A stretch of DNA of 64,000 nucleotides from an uncultured Lachnospiraceae bacterium (GTDB lineage Bacteria > Bacillota > Clostridia > Lachnospirales > Lachnospiraceae): NCBI GenBank assembly GCA_910585345.1, contig CAJUDS010000001.1, forward strand, positions 237,108 through 301,107, given 5' to 3'. Shown piece by piece: positions 1-8,412 of this stretch. The notes below the pieces were generated by a model. The model worked only from the letters and a program-made list of their open reading frames with translations, was not told where the DNA came from and searched no databases. Within the stretch, counting starts at the first letter, position 1, and each line of letters opens with the position of its first letter. Position numbers and translations under genes: made by a program.

Positions 1-210
1 GGTACCACGCCTGCGCCGCTGCGAAATCCCGCTTTTCTTCTGCAAGCATCCCCAACTGATGGTAAATACAGGCTGCACTTTCCTCATTTTCCTGTATCTG
101 GTCAATTTCCAAAGCTTTTTCATACCACGCCTGCGCCGCATCAAAATCCAGCCGCTCCTGGGCGATCACACCCAACTGATAGCAGGCAGCCGATACGACA
201 TCCTCTCTGC
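1..210 (-). repeat. 120-bp tandem repeat units encoding TPRs
   Basis: Inside the 3' part of the CHAT-STAND gene, near-identical DNA recurs 120 bp apart: TACCACGCCTGCGCCGC at 3 and 123, and CCAACTGAT at 52 and 172. Each unit encodes one 40-residue TPR with the motif AQAWYEKAL. The array is cut by the window edge, so the number of units is unknown. High DNA identity suggests recent expansion or gene conversion. Confidence 0.75.
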
Positions 211-2722
211 CGGATCGTTCTGATTTTTCATAAAGCAGCCGGTAATAATCATAAGCCTCTGCAAACTGTCTCTTTTTCTGTGCAAAATAACCAAGGCTGA
301 TCAGTAGTGCAAAGAGCTGACCATCCATATCCCAGCGTTCCGCCAGGCGTTTTGCCGTATAAAAATTAGCCAGATGCATCCGATAGACGCCTCCCGCCTG
401 ATGCATCTGCTTTCCTGCGATGTGATAGGCAAGCCTGCTCATCCTGTCTGCAAACGCCCGCTGCACTGCTTCCGGTGCAGGCGCCCGGTTCAGCAGATAC
501 GTCCGCAGAGCCGGGTGCATCTGATAAAGATTCCCTCCCCGGTTACTGCAAAAACCGGCATCCTCCAAAATCCGGAAACAATTGGAAATCTCTTCTTCCG
601 CCATAGAAATACCGGCTTTTTTCAACATACGTTGCAGCATATCCGCATCTATATACCGTTCATGCAGACCGGTCAACTGAAAAACAGGCAGATACCGTTC
701 CATCAAACGTTCTCCAAAAACCGCACAGGCAGCCTGCAGGCGGCGTGTACTCTCATCTCCCTCCGCCCCGTCAAACGCGGTTTCCAGTTCGGCCAGAAGC
801 TGCTCCGCCGATATTGTCTGCAGACGCAGCAAAACAGCGCGGATTGCCAGCGGATTACCTTCCAATTTGTCCAAAAGCATCCTGTAAGTCGGATTGTGCC
901 GGTCCAGAGTCAGTCCCAGATCCTGCACCACAGCATTGCAGTACTCCCAAAGCTCCTCTCCGGACAGCCCGGATAAGGCAATGGGATAACAGTGCTTTAT
1001 GGAAAGCCATCGCTCAGCGGTACGGCTTGTGATCAGTATTTTTGTTTCCCCGCCCCGCAGCCGGCCAAGCAGATCGGACAAAGCCGCTCTGTTTTCCTGA
1101 TCCAGCAGCGGGGCAATTTCCGTCCCTTCGATTCCGGAGGCGGATTCGAAATTATCCCATACGATAATATAAGGTGTCCTGCACAGCAGGTCGCACAGAT
1201 AAGGAAGTTTTTGTTCCATTTGCATTGCTGTGCTGTCAAAATCATCTATCTCTGCCAGCAGATCATTGACGATCGCCTCCGCCGAATGGATTTCCCGGAA
1301 ATCAAACCAAAAAACCTGTTCAAAAAGACCGCCCGTATCCTGCAGCCAGCGCAGATAACCGCCGGCCAATGTCGTCTTTCCGATACCGGCCTGTCCGTGC
1401 AGCAAAAGCGCCGCCTGTTTCTGAAACTGCACGGCCCGTTCCAGTTTGAGAAGATACCGTCCTCTGCCGATAAACCCATCTTCCTCCATGTCACGTACCG
1501 TTTCCGGCAGACTCTGCGGATATGACGCCTGCTTTGCTCCCTGACCTGTCTGCAGAAACGCTTCTTCCTCCCCGCCCTGTTGATACAACACTGGTACAAT
1601 CCAGTCCTGCAGCGGCATCTTTCCCACGATACAGGCCCGGTCCTGCTGTCGGAACATCTGTGCCCGTCCTGCCCGCACCGCCTCCGAAACCCGGCCGGAT
1701 GCAAAAAGGCGTTTATAAAATGCGGGAACAAACTCTTTGGCGCCGCTTACAGAAAGACTGTATCCCATAGCGACCACGCTGCGGACGCCTGCCTTTAACA
1801 ACCCCGCCGCCACACTGGCGAACGGATCCTGCGCCTGCTCGTCTATCATACCGGACCGACAGGCATTCATTACCACAACGGGGATTCGATATTCCGCCAA
1901 AAGCTGAGCCAAAACTTCCGCACTGACCCCTTCCGGTTTCCCATCCTCTGTTTCAAACAAAAGATGACCTTCCGGCCCGTTATACAAATACCGCGACGTC
2001 CCGCTTCCGTCCTCTCCATACCCGCCATGTCCGTCAAAATGTATGATATGATAATACCCCTGTTTCTCATCCAGCACCTGCCTGAGCCGGTCAAAGGTGG
2101 GCGGACGCAGCACATCCACCTGCGCGCACAGTCCGTTTTTTCGAATGTCTTTTACAAATCTGCCTGCCAGTGAATGATACCCCACATCCTCTTCCCCATA
2201 AGGCCGTGCCAGGATGTATAAAATATGAAGCCCCTTGTCAGACAGGCCGCAAGATAAGGGCAGCGGATCACCGATTTCGGACAACTGCCGTTTCATATGA
2301 CAGCGCAGCGCCAGAAAACCGTCGTCCATACTGTACAACGCTTCCCAGGGCCAGGACAGTACAGCCGCCGAATCACTGACAATCTTCAACTGCAAATATT
2401 CCAACCCTGCCCGCCTGGCCTCCTGATACCAGTCCCTTCCACGCCCCGTAAACAGGGTATCAAAAACAGCCTGCCCCCAGCGCCGCATTGTTTCCGTCAC
2501 ACAGGCCGCCGTCTGCGGATAAGCGCCAAAAGGCGCCTGCAGGTATTCCTCCAGATACCAGCAAAGTTCCACAGGAAATCTCCGGGACGGATGATTCTTT
2601 ACCGGGTAAGTCCCCGGTTCCGGAAGACACACCCCTTCCGTCCGTTTTCCATCCCTGCTTCGGACAAGCATAAACACAGGTCTGTTTTCCCTCTCCCCGA
2701 TATGATGAATCTGTAACTCCAT
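1..2722 (-). CDS. CHAT protease - STAND NTPase - TPR protein (3' end outside window)
   Basis: One open frame runs from the ATG at 2722 to the left edge (907 codons, no stop), so the C-terminus is missing. An AAGGGAAG ribosome-binding site precedes the start. Residues about 105-381 look like a CHAT domain (caspase-like, clan CD): a PWEALY motif near 125, the candidate catalytic His in HFDGHGG (His232) and the candidate Cys in MNACRSG (Cys288). Residues about 415-580 look like a STAND/NB-ARC NTPase: P-loop GQAGIGKTT (443-451), Walker B YIIVWDN (about 518-524) and an ITSR sensor. A helical and winged-helix-like stretch follows, then TPR-type repeats from about residue 790, the last with a 40-residue period. 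Known relatives include CHAT effectors cut loose by sensor domains (Csx29 of type III-E CRISPR) and STAND antiphage sensors. A role in defence or regulated proteolysis is inference. Domain calls are firm; target and trigger are unknown. Confidence 0.85.
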   Translation of the reverse strand, partial: MELQIHHIGERENRPVFMLVRSRDGKRTEGVCLPEPGTYPVKNHPSRRFPVELCWYLEEYLQAPFGAYPQTAACVTETMRRWGQAVFDTLFTGRGRDWYQEARRAGLEYLQLKIVSDSAAVLSWPWEALYSMDDGFLALRCHMKRQLSEIGDPLPLSCGLSDKGLHILYILARPYGEEDVGYHSLAGRFVKDIRKNGLCAQVDVLRPPTFDRLRQVLDEKQGYYHIIHFDGHGGYGEDGSGTSRYLYNGPEGHLLFETEDGKPEGVSAEVLAQLLAEYRIPVVVMNACRSGMIDEQAQDPFASVAAGLLKAGVRSVVAMGYSLSVSGAKEFVPAFYKRLFASGRVSEAVRAGRAQMFRQQDRACIVGKMPLQDWIVPVLYQQGGEEEAFLQTGQGAKQASYPQSLPETVRDMEEDGFIGRGRYLLKLERAVQFQKQAALLLHGQAGIGKTTLAGGYLRWLQDTGGLFEQVFWFDFREIHSAEAIVNDLLAEIDDFDSTAMQMEQKLPYLCDLLCRTPYIIVWDNFESASGIEGTEIAPLLDQENRAALSDLLGRLRGGETKILITSRTAERWLSIKHCYPIALSGLSGEELWEYCNAVVQDLGLTLDRHNPTYRMLLDKLEGNPLAIRAVLLRLQTISAEQLLAELETAFDGAEGDESTRRLQAACAVFGERLMERYLPVFQLTGLHERYIDADMLQRMLKKAGISMAEEEISNCFRILEDAGFCSNRGGNLYQMHPALRTYLLNRAPAPEAVQRAFADRMSRLAYHIAGKQMHQAGGVYRMHLANFYTAKRLAERWDMDGQLFALLISLGYFAQKKRQFAEAYDYYRLLYEKSERSGREDVVSAACYQLGVIAQERLDFDAAQAWYEKALEIDQIQENEESAACIYHQLGMLAEEKRDFAAAQAWY

Positions 2723-2810
2723 CCGGCACGCTTCCCTTCTTTGACAGATCTTTGGTCTAGACATCTGTTTTCACACCTTGATTATACTGCCTGCCCGCGC
2801 AAAATGCCAG

Positions 2811-2853
2811 AAAAAACAGGATTTTCGTACTTTTCCTCCGTACAAAAATCCTG
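2811..2853 (-). terminator. Rho-independent terminator after the zinc-ribbon gene
   Basis: Arms 2817-2830 and 2840-2853 form a 14-bp stem with one wobble around a 9-nt loop. On the minus strand it is followed by six T (2811-2816). It ends the transcript of the gene at 2887-3717 and separates it from the CHAT-STAND gene. A TATAAT at 2781-2786 (minus) could be the -10 of the latter, but its -35 is poor. Confidence 0.85.
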
Positions 2854-2886
2854 TTTCAACAATCCAAAAAAACGCACGATCACCGG

Positions 2887-3717
2887 TTATGTTTCAAAAA
2901 TCCCCGGATACAGCTCATCAATTAGGTTATCCAGAAAACCGCCTTCTATATTGATGAATTTCTGTGAAATCAGATATCTCATATACTCTGTTCGCTTAAA
3001 ATATTTCTCTTCATCGGAAAGCTCTTCTTTCGTAAAAGATTCCTGCGCAAACATTTCATCTACCTTTTCCGCAGTTAAATATTCTCCACACCAACGCATG
3101 ATTTCTTCTTTCAAATGGCTCTCGGAGAGCGCTCTCTTGCGATAAACCTTTGCAGAACCGATAGAACGGATGCCGATAATGACAAAACCCAAAAACAGCA
3201 CAGCCATAACAGCGCTGATCATATAAGACATCCTGACCGGCAGCACCCCCGCTGCTATCAATAAGACAGCCGCCAAACCGACAATTCCCACGCCGAGCAG
3301 GGCATACGCAGATTCTTTGCATTCTGCCGCCATCCGTGCACTGTCCAGATACCCTTTCTGCATATCGTCCGCCGCAGAGTCCTGCGCCTGCACCGTCTCT
3401 TCCGTATTCTCTTTGGCAGTATTCTCCTGTTTTTTTGCCTCTTCAATGAGAAAAATATTGGCAATCCGTTTTGCCTGCTGGTGTTCCTTGTCCGAAACAA
3501 AAATTTCATACAACTGCGCCGCCTCGTCCTCCTGCATACTGGCGGTTGTAATCCCATTATGCTGCAGAAAGGACAGCAGCCTGCCCATCTGCTCCTGTTC
3601 TCCGAATATGACGGCTTCTTTCGTTTCATCAAGCGCCGCCACCAGTTCACAACCGCAATCCGCACACTTTTTGATTCCTTCTACATATTCATTTTTACAG
3701 TTTGGACACCACGGCAT
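2887..3717 (-). CDS. Zinc-ribbon, DUF2007-like membrane protein
   Basis: A 276-residue protein. The first 25 residues carry two CxxC pairs (CPNC, CADC) typical of a zinc ribbon. Residues about 30-95 resemble the DUF2007 'putative signal transducing' fold. An acidic linker follows, then two hydrophobic segments (about 138-190), and a charged C-terminal tail of about 85 residues. GGAGGG lies 7 nt before the ATG. It sits 53 nt downstream of nfnB on the same strand with no terminator between, so co-transcription is possible. Function is unknown; a membrane-anchored regulatory or scaffold role is a guess from the architecture. Confidence 0.7.
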   Translation of the reverse strand: MPWCPNCKNEYVEGIKKCADCGCELVAALDETKEAVIFGEQEQMGRLLSFLQHNGITTASMQEDEAAQLYEIFVSDKEHQQAKRIANIFLIEEAKKQENTAKENTEETVQAQDSAADDMQKGYLDSARMAAECKESAYALLGVGIVGLAAVLLIAAGVLPVRMSYMISAVMAVLFLGFVIIGIRSIGSAKVYRKRALSESHLKEEIMRWCGEYLTAEKVDEMFAQESFTKEELSDEEKYFKRTEYMRYLISQKFINIEGGFLDNLIDELYPGIFET

Positions 3718-3770
3718 TGTAATCCCTCCAATACGGTATTTTTCTAACGCTTGTGCTTTGCCCCATTATG

Positions 3771-5153
3771 TTATCTACTCAAATATTCGTCAATTCCCTT
3801 AGCTCCCGCTTTTCCGGCGCCCATTGCCAGAATGACAGTGGCCGCACCGGTTACCGCATCGCCGCCCGCATAGACGCCTTCCTTCGTCGTTTTTCCGTGC
3901 GCCTCATCCGCAATGATACATTTCCATTTATTGACTTCCAGACCTTTTGTAGTGGAAGATATCAGCGGATTCGGCGAGGTACCAAGAGACATAATTACAG
4001 TATCCACAGCAATAACAAACTCAGAACCCGGAATTTCGATGGGTCTTCTTCTGCCAGAGGCATCCGGTTCTCCCAGCTCCATTTGAATGCAGCGGATACC
4101 GTTTACCCAGCCGTTTTCATCGGAAAGAATTTCGACCGGATTGGTCAATAGATCGAAAATAATCCCCTCTTCTTTGGCATGGTGCACTTCCTCCACTCTG
4201 GCAGGCAACTCTTCCTCGCTTCTCCTGTATACGATATGGACTTCGGCGCCAAGACGCAGCGCTGTCCTGGCAGCGTCCATAGCAACATTCCCGCCGCCCA
4301 CCACAGCTACCTTTTTGCCATGCATAATCGGTGTTCTGGAATCTTCACGGAACGCTTTCATCAAATTGCTTCTTGTCAAATATTCATTGGCAGAAAATAC
4401 GCCGTTTGCCTGTTCGCCGGGAATCCCCATAAATTTAGGAAGTCCTGCGCCCGAACCGATAAACACTGCGTCAAATCCCTCTTCCTGCATCAGCTCATCA
4501 ATAGTAATCGATTTGCCAATAACAACGTCCGTCTCTATCGTCACGCCCAAAGCCTTTACATTTTCAATTTCTTTCTGCACTACTTTTTCCTTAGGCAGAC
4601 GGAATTCCGGAATGCCGTAAACAAGCACGCCGCCCGCTTCGTGGAGCGCTTCAAAAATAGTCACATCATAGCCCATCTTTGCCAAATCTCCTGCACAAGT
4701 CAGACCTGCCGGCCCAGAACCGATCACAGCCACCTTCTTATGCTTCTTTTCTTTGGCGCCTTCCGGTTTTATTTCATTTTCTGCCGCCCAGTCGGCGACA
4801 AAACGCTCCAGTTTCCCGATGGAAATCGGCTCTCCTTTGATTCCTCTGATGCACTTTCCTTCGCACTGGCTTTCCTGCGGGCACACACGCCCACAGACTG
4901 CCGGCAGCGCGCTGGACTGGCTGATCACCTGATAGGCCCCTTCGATATTACCCGCTTTCACCTCCTGGATAAAACCGGGAATATCAATGGCCACGGGGCA
5001 GCCTTTGATGCATTGGGCGTTCTTGCAGTTAATACAACGCTGCGCCTCCTCCATTGCCTCTTCTCTGTTATATCCCAGACACACTTCCTCAAAATTCCGG
5101 GCACGCACTGCAGCGTCCTGTTCACGTACCGGTACCTTTTTTAATACATCCAT
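3771..5153 (-). CDS. nfnB: NADH-dependent ferredoxin:NADP+ oxidoreductase, large subunit (GltD-like)
   Basis: 460 residues, a glutamate-synthase-small-subunit-like flavoprotein. N-terminal cysteines at 40, 43, 48 and 52 (CINCKNAQCIKGC) and 87, 91, 97 and 101 ligate two Fe-S clusters. An FAD Rossmann motif GSGPAG is at about 145-150, and the second dinucleotide motif GGGNVAMDAA binds NADPH. The ATG directly abuts the nfnA stop codon (TAA then ATG), with GGAGGT inside the end of nfnA. The pairing with a ferredoxin-NADP reductase-like subunit matches clostridial NfnAB, which couples NADH and reduced-ferredoxin oxidation to NADP+ reduction by flavin-based electron bifurcation. The same architecture is called sulfide dehydrogenase (SudAB) in some genomes. 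Symbol given by family and pairing. Confidence 0.88.
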   Translation of the reverse strand: MDVLKKVPVREQDAAVRARNFEEVCLGYNREEAMEEAQRCINCKNAQCIKGCPVAIDIPGFIQEVKAGNIEGAYQVISQSSALPAVCGRVCPQESQCEGKCIRGIKGEPISIGKLERFVADWAAENEIKPEGAKEKKHKKVAVIGSGPAGLTCAGDLAKMGYDVTIFEALHEAGGVLVYGIPEFRLPKEKVVQKEIENVKALGVTIETDVVIGKSITIDELMQEEGFDAVFIGSGAGLPKFMGIPGEQANGVFSANEYLTRSNLMKAFREDSRTPIMHGKKVAVVGGGNVAMDAARTALRLGAEVHIVYRRSEEELPARVEEVHHAKEEGIIFDLLTNPVEILSDENGWVNGIRCIQMELGEPDASGRRRPIEIPGSEFVIAVDTVIMSLGTSPNPLISSTTKGLEVNKWKCIIADEAHGKTTKEGVYAGGDAVTGAATVILAMGAGKAGAKGIDEYLSR

Positions 5154-6044
5154 TTATCTGTCACCTCCGCAGTTTCCGCACCCGCCGTGATGGGTGCTGC
5201 CTTCCTGTTCTCTTAAAAGAGCTCTTCCCTCTTCTGTCTTATACATTTGCTGCCGTTTCATTGCCTGATCGAAATCTACTTTATGACCATCAAATTCCGG
5301 CCCGTCCACACAGGCAAACTTCACTTTTCCGTCCACAGTCACACGGCAGGCGCCGCACATACCGGTTCCGTCTACCATAATCGGATTGAGGCTGACAACT
5401 GTCGGGATATGTAACTGCTCTGTCATCTTACAGACAAATTTCATCATAATCATCGGGCCGATGGCAATGCATACATCATATGACTTTCCTTCTTTTTCCA
5501 CGAGATCCTGGATCGTCTGTGTCACCATACCGCTTCTTCCATAAGAACCGTCGTCCGTAGTCACGTACAAGTTACCTGCCACTGCCTGCATCTCTTTTTC
5601 TAAGATCAGCAGATTTTTCGTTTTCGCTCCTACAATGACGTCTGCCTTCACGCCGTTTTCATGCAGCCACTTTACCTGGGGATAGACAGGCGCCGTACCT
5701 ACACCGCCCGCAACAAACAATATCTTTTTCTTTTTCAGAGCTTCCCTGTCCTCAGCTATCAGATCAGAAGCACAGCCCAGCGGACCTACAAAGTCATGAA
5801 AGGCATCGCCTGCCTGCAGCGCCGCCATCCTCTTGGTCTCGGCTCCCACACCTTGAAATACGATCGTTACCGTTCCCGCCGTCCTGTCATAGTCGCAAAT
5901 CGTAAGCGGTATCCGCTCCCCCTCCCCGTCTATCCTCACAATCACAAACTGCCCCGGCCAGCAGGCTTTTGCAACCCGTTTTGCTTCTACGACCATTTCA
6001 TATATATTTTCTGTCAATTCCCTGGCTTCCAAAATCTGAAACAT
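5154..6044 (-). CDS. nfnA: NADH-dependent ferredoxin:NADP+ oxidoreductase, small subunit
   Basis: 296 residues of the dihydroorotate-dehydrogenase electron-transfer / ferredoxin-NADP reductase family. The FAD-binding beta-barrel occupies the first ~100 residues, an NAD-binding GGVGTAPVYP motif lies near 117, and a C-terminal [2Fe-2S] cysteine group follows in GTGMCGACRVTV and KFACVDGPEF. The extreme C-terminus carries an additional cysteine cluster (HHGGCGNCGG), seen in some anaerobe homologues. GGAGGG precedes the ATG. It is the first gene of the nfnAB unit and has its own promoter (6076-6104). PyrK is the main alternative family, but adjacency to nfnB decides the call. Confidence 0.87.
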   Translation of the reverse strand: MFQILEARELTENIYEMVVEAKRVAKACWPGQFVIVRIDGEGERIPLTICDYDRTAGTVTIVFQGVGAETKRMAALQAGDAFHDFVGPLGCASDLIAEDREALKKKKILFVAGGVGTAPVYPQVKWLHENGVKADVIVGAKTKNLLILEKEMQAVAGNLYVTTDDGSYGRSGMVTQTIQDLVEKEGKSYDVCIAIGPMIMMKFVCKMTEQLHIPTVVSLNPIMVDGTGMCGACRVTVDGKVKFACVDGPEFDGHKVDFDQAMKRQQMYKTEEGRALLREQEGSTHHGGCGNCGGDR

Positions 6045-6075
6045 GTTTTATCCCTCCGCTTTTTTATTCATTTTT

Positions 6076-6104
6076 ATGATAAAATATCTTGTTGTAAAAA
6101 ACAA
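6076..6104 (-). promoter_or_regulatory. Promoter of nfnAB
   Basis: Minus-strand TTGTTT (6099-6104), 17-nt spacer, TATCAT (6076-6081). It lies in the 74-nt gap between the upstream zinc-ribbon gene and nfnA. The match to a vegetative sigma promoter is moderate; the spacing is ideal. Confidence 0.55.
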
Positions 6105-6118
6105 TGGAAACTTTTTTC

Positions 6119-7528
6119 TTAAAAGGAGACGACGGAATAATGGCCGTCCTCGTCAATCGCCGCATGATAGAGGCCTCCTGTTTCCGCATCCACACAATAC
6201 AGATTGCCTGTCCTTGTATTAACGCCGGAAAGATCCTCATAATACTCCACCATCAAATAGTAATTTTTCTGATTGATGGCAATGGCGCTGCTGCATACAT
6301 AAACATTTTTACCGCCCTTTTCCGGTACCGAGCAGTTAATATCCGCAATCACTCCCTTATCCAGCAATCCCACCACCAGCAGATTCATTGCGGTCGGAAG
6401 ATCCAGGACAGACGTGAATGAAAATGCATAATTTCTGGTTACCACCTCGCTGGCAGCCCCATCCTCACTGTAAGAAATAAACTTATAAATGCTGCCGCCG
6501 ATTGGCAGTGCAATTGGATTGTGATAGAGAATACTGTCCCTTGTCGGCTCGCTTCCGTCTACCGTATAATATACGCTTTCATTTTTCGGCGCTGTAACGG
6601 TAATCATCTGCGGCTCACTGTATTCTCCGGAATCCAGATTGATCTCCGGCGCATGGGCTTCATGCAGATGAATTTCATAAATCTGAACTGCCGTTTCACT
6701 TTTGATGCCGTAATCATTGACAAAAAAGGCCCGTACCGTATAAATTCCGTCGTCCAGAAGCATCGGCGTCCTATAAACCTGGCTTGTCTCATCCGGTTCA
6801 CTGCCATCCAGTGTAAAATATACCGTTCCTGTTGTATTTGCCGTCAGTTTCAAAGTAACCACTTCATCGTAACTTCCCTGCGGGCTGCTGAACTGAGGCG
6901 GATTGGCTATATATTTGATAAACGTATTTACAATTTTATCGGAGCTGCTTGCCCGTATCAGCGCATTGATCGCCTCATAATCTTTTGCTTCTTCATAAAT
7001 TGAAATCAGATTACGGTAAGCGTTTTCATTTTCCCTGTCTGCTGCAATAATATCCTGAAAGACAACGGCCGCCTGCTGCGTCTCTCCATTCAGTGCATAG
7101 TATTCTCCAAGTGTATTGCACAGCTCCATATCAGAGCCGTCCATTTCCACTACCCTGGTCATATATTCAATTGCTTTCCCGTAATTTTTATCCGCGGCAG
7201 CTTTCTGTGCTCTGGCAAGCTGGGTTTCCACAGTGCCCATATGATGATAAGTAAAAAACACAAGCAGGATCACGCCAACCAGACAGGCAGCGGCCAATGT
7301 ACTGTAAAAATTCATCTTGCTGCGCTGTCGTTCTTCCTGTTCGTACTTTTTTTCTTTTTCTGCCTCTTTCTCATGTCTGACCAGCTCACTGGTAATCTCT
7401 TCCAGCGCCCCTGTCATTTCTTCTTCAATTTCCGGTTCAAAATCCGGAACAATCTGTATCTCGTATCCGCAGTTCGGGCAATACAATTTTCCCTCTTCCA
7501 GCTCGTATCCGCAGCTTTGGCATTTCAT
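6119..7528 (-). CDS. Zinc-ribbon / TPR / chitobiase-like repeat membrane protein
   Basis: 469 residues starting at MKCQSCGYELEEGKLYCPNC, a four-cysteine zinc ribbon. An acidic coiled stretch follows, then one transmembrane helix (about 78-97), then TPR-like helices. The C-terminal part has two tandem domains with the signature YFTLDGSEP / YYTVDGSEP, as in the chitobiase C-terminal-like (CHB_HEX_C_1) fold, and a final domain of about 110 residues. The longer frame up to 7648 lies within folD; the ATG at 7528 overlaps the folD stop (ATGA), which fits translational coupling. The topology predicts an internal zinc ribbon and external TPR and beta domains. Such architecture suggests an envelope-associated sensor or scaffold; no enzymatic motif is visible. 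Confidence 0.75.
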   Translation of the reverse strand: MKCQSCGYELEEGKLYCPNCGYEIQIVPDFEPEIEEEMTGALEEITSELVRHEKEAEKEKKYEQEERQRSKMNFYSTLAAACLVGVILLVFFTYHHMGTVETQLARAQKAAADKNYGKAIEYMTRVVEMDGSDMELCNTLGEYYALNGETQQAAVVFQDIIAADRENENAYRNLISIYEEAKDYEAINALIRASSSDKIVNTFIKYIANPPQFSSPQGSYDEVVTLKLTANTTGTVYFTLDGSEPDETSQVYRTPMLLDDGIYTVRAFFVNDYGIKSETAVQIYEIHLHEAHAPEINLDSGEYSEPQMITVTAPKNESVYYTVDGSEPTRDSILYHNPIALPIGGSIYKFISYSEDGAASEVVTRNYAFSFTSVLDLPTAMNLLVVGLLDKGVIADINCSVPEKGGKNVYVCSSAIAINQKNYYLMVEYYEDLSGVNTRTGNLYCVDAETGGLYHAAIDEDGHYSVVSF

Positions 7529-8397
7529 GACTGCAAAACCTTTCTGTCGGACAATCCGGCGTTTTCCGCTGCCTGCAGGCAATTCTGCATCAGCATGGCA
7601 ATGGTCATAGGGCCTACGCCGCCGGGAACCGGTGTGATAGCATCGCACAGATCTTTTACATCCTCAAAATCCACATCGCCGCACAGTTTATTTTGCTCGT
7701 TTCTATGAATCCCCACATCAATGACAACAGCGCCCTTTTTTATATATTCTCTGTTGATAAATTTCGGTTTCCCGATTGCGACAACCAGGATATCCGCCCG
7801 TCTGCAAATTTCTTTTAAATTTTTGGTTTTCGAATGGGCTACCGTCACCGTGCCATTCTCCCGCAGCAGCAAAAGCGCCATCGGTTTTCCGACAATATTG
7901 CTTCTGCCCACTACCACGCATTCCTTTCCCTCTATTTCCACACCGGAACGCTTTAAAAGCTCGATAACGCCCGCGGGCGTACAGGGAATAAATCCTGTCT
8001 GTCCGGTACATAACGCTCCCGCACTCTGCACATGAAATCCGTCCACGTCCTTATCCGGTGAAATCGCACCGATCACCTTATTTTCATCAATATGATCCGG
8101 CAGCGGAAGCTGTACCAGAATACCGTTGCATTCCTCCATCCGGTTCAGCTGATCAATCAGTTCCAGCAATTCCACTTCAGACGTCTTCTTTGGAAGTTCA
8201 TAAGACAGCGACGCAATCCCCACATATGCACAGGCATTTTTTTTATTCTTTACATAAACGCCGGAAGCAGGGTCATCGCCTACCTGGATTACCGCCAGTG
8301 CGGCTTTTCCCCCCTTCTGCCGCAATTTTTCTATTTTCTCTTTTACTTCCTCTTTTATCTGTGCGGAAATTGCTTTTCCGTCAATGATATTTGTCAT
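7525..8397 (-). CDS. folD: Bifunctional methylene-THF dehydrogenase / methenyl-THF cyclohydrolase
   Basis: 290 residues, the usual FolD length. It interconverts 5,10-methylene-, 5,10-methenyl- and 10-formyl-tetrahydrofolate with NADP(H). Visible motifs: the catalytic Lys in YVKNKKNAC near residue 55, the substrate loop around GILVQLPLP, the cofactor-binding GRSNIVGKP, and the C-terminal PGGVGPMTIAML. It is the third gene of ftsK-fhs-folD-zinc-ribbon, 15 nt after fhs, and overlaps the next gene by 4 nt. With Fhs it forms the formate-to-methylene-THF limb of one-carbon metabolism (methyl branch of Wood-Ljungdahl or purine/serine supply). Confidence 0.96.
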   Translation of the reverse strand: MTNIIDGKAISAQIKEEVKEKIEKLRQKGGKAALAVIQVGDDPASGVYVKNKKNACAYVGIASLSYELPKKTSEVELLELIDQLNRMEECNGILVQLPLPDHIDENKVIGAISPDKDVDGFHVQSAGALCTGQTGFIPCTPAGVIELLKRSGVEIEGKECVVVGRSNIVGKPMALLLLRENGTVTVAHSKTKNLKEICRRADILVVAIGKPKFINREYIKKGAVVIDVGIHRNEQNKLCGDVDFEDVKDLCDAITPVPGGVGPMTIAMLMQNCLQAAENAGLSDRKVLQS

Positions 8398-8412
8398 AAG
8401 GTTTCTTCTCCT

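Noticed and set aside
1..2740. Numerous plus- and minus-strand ORFs of 60-200 residues in this stretch
   Set aside because: All lie within the single 907-codon minus-strand frame with clear CHAT and NTPase motifs.
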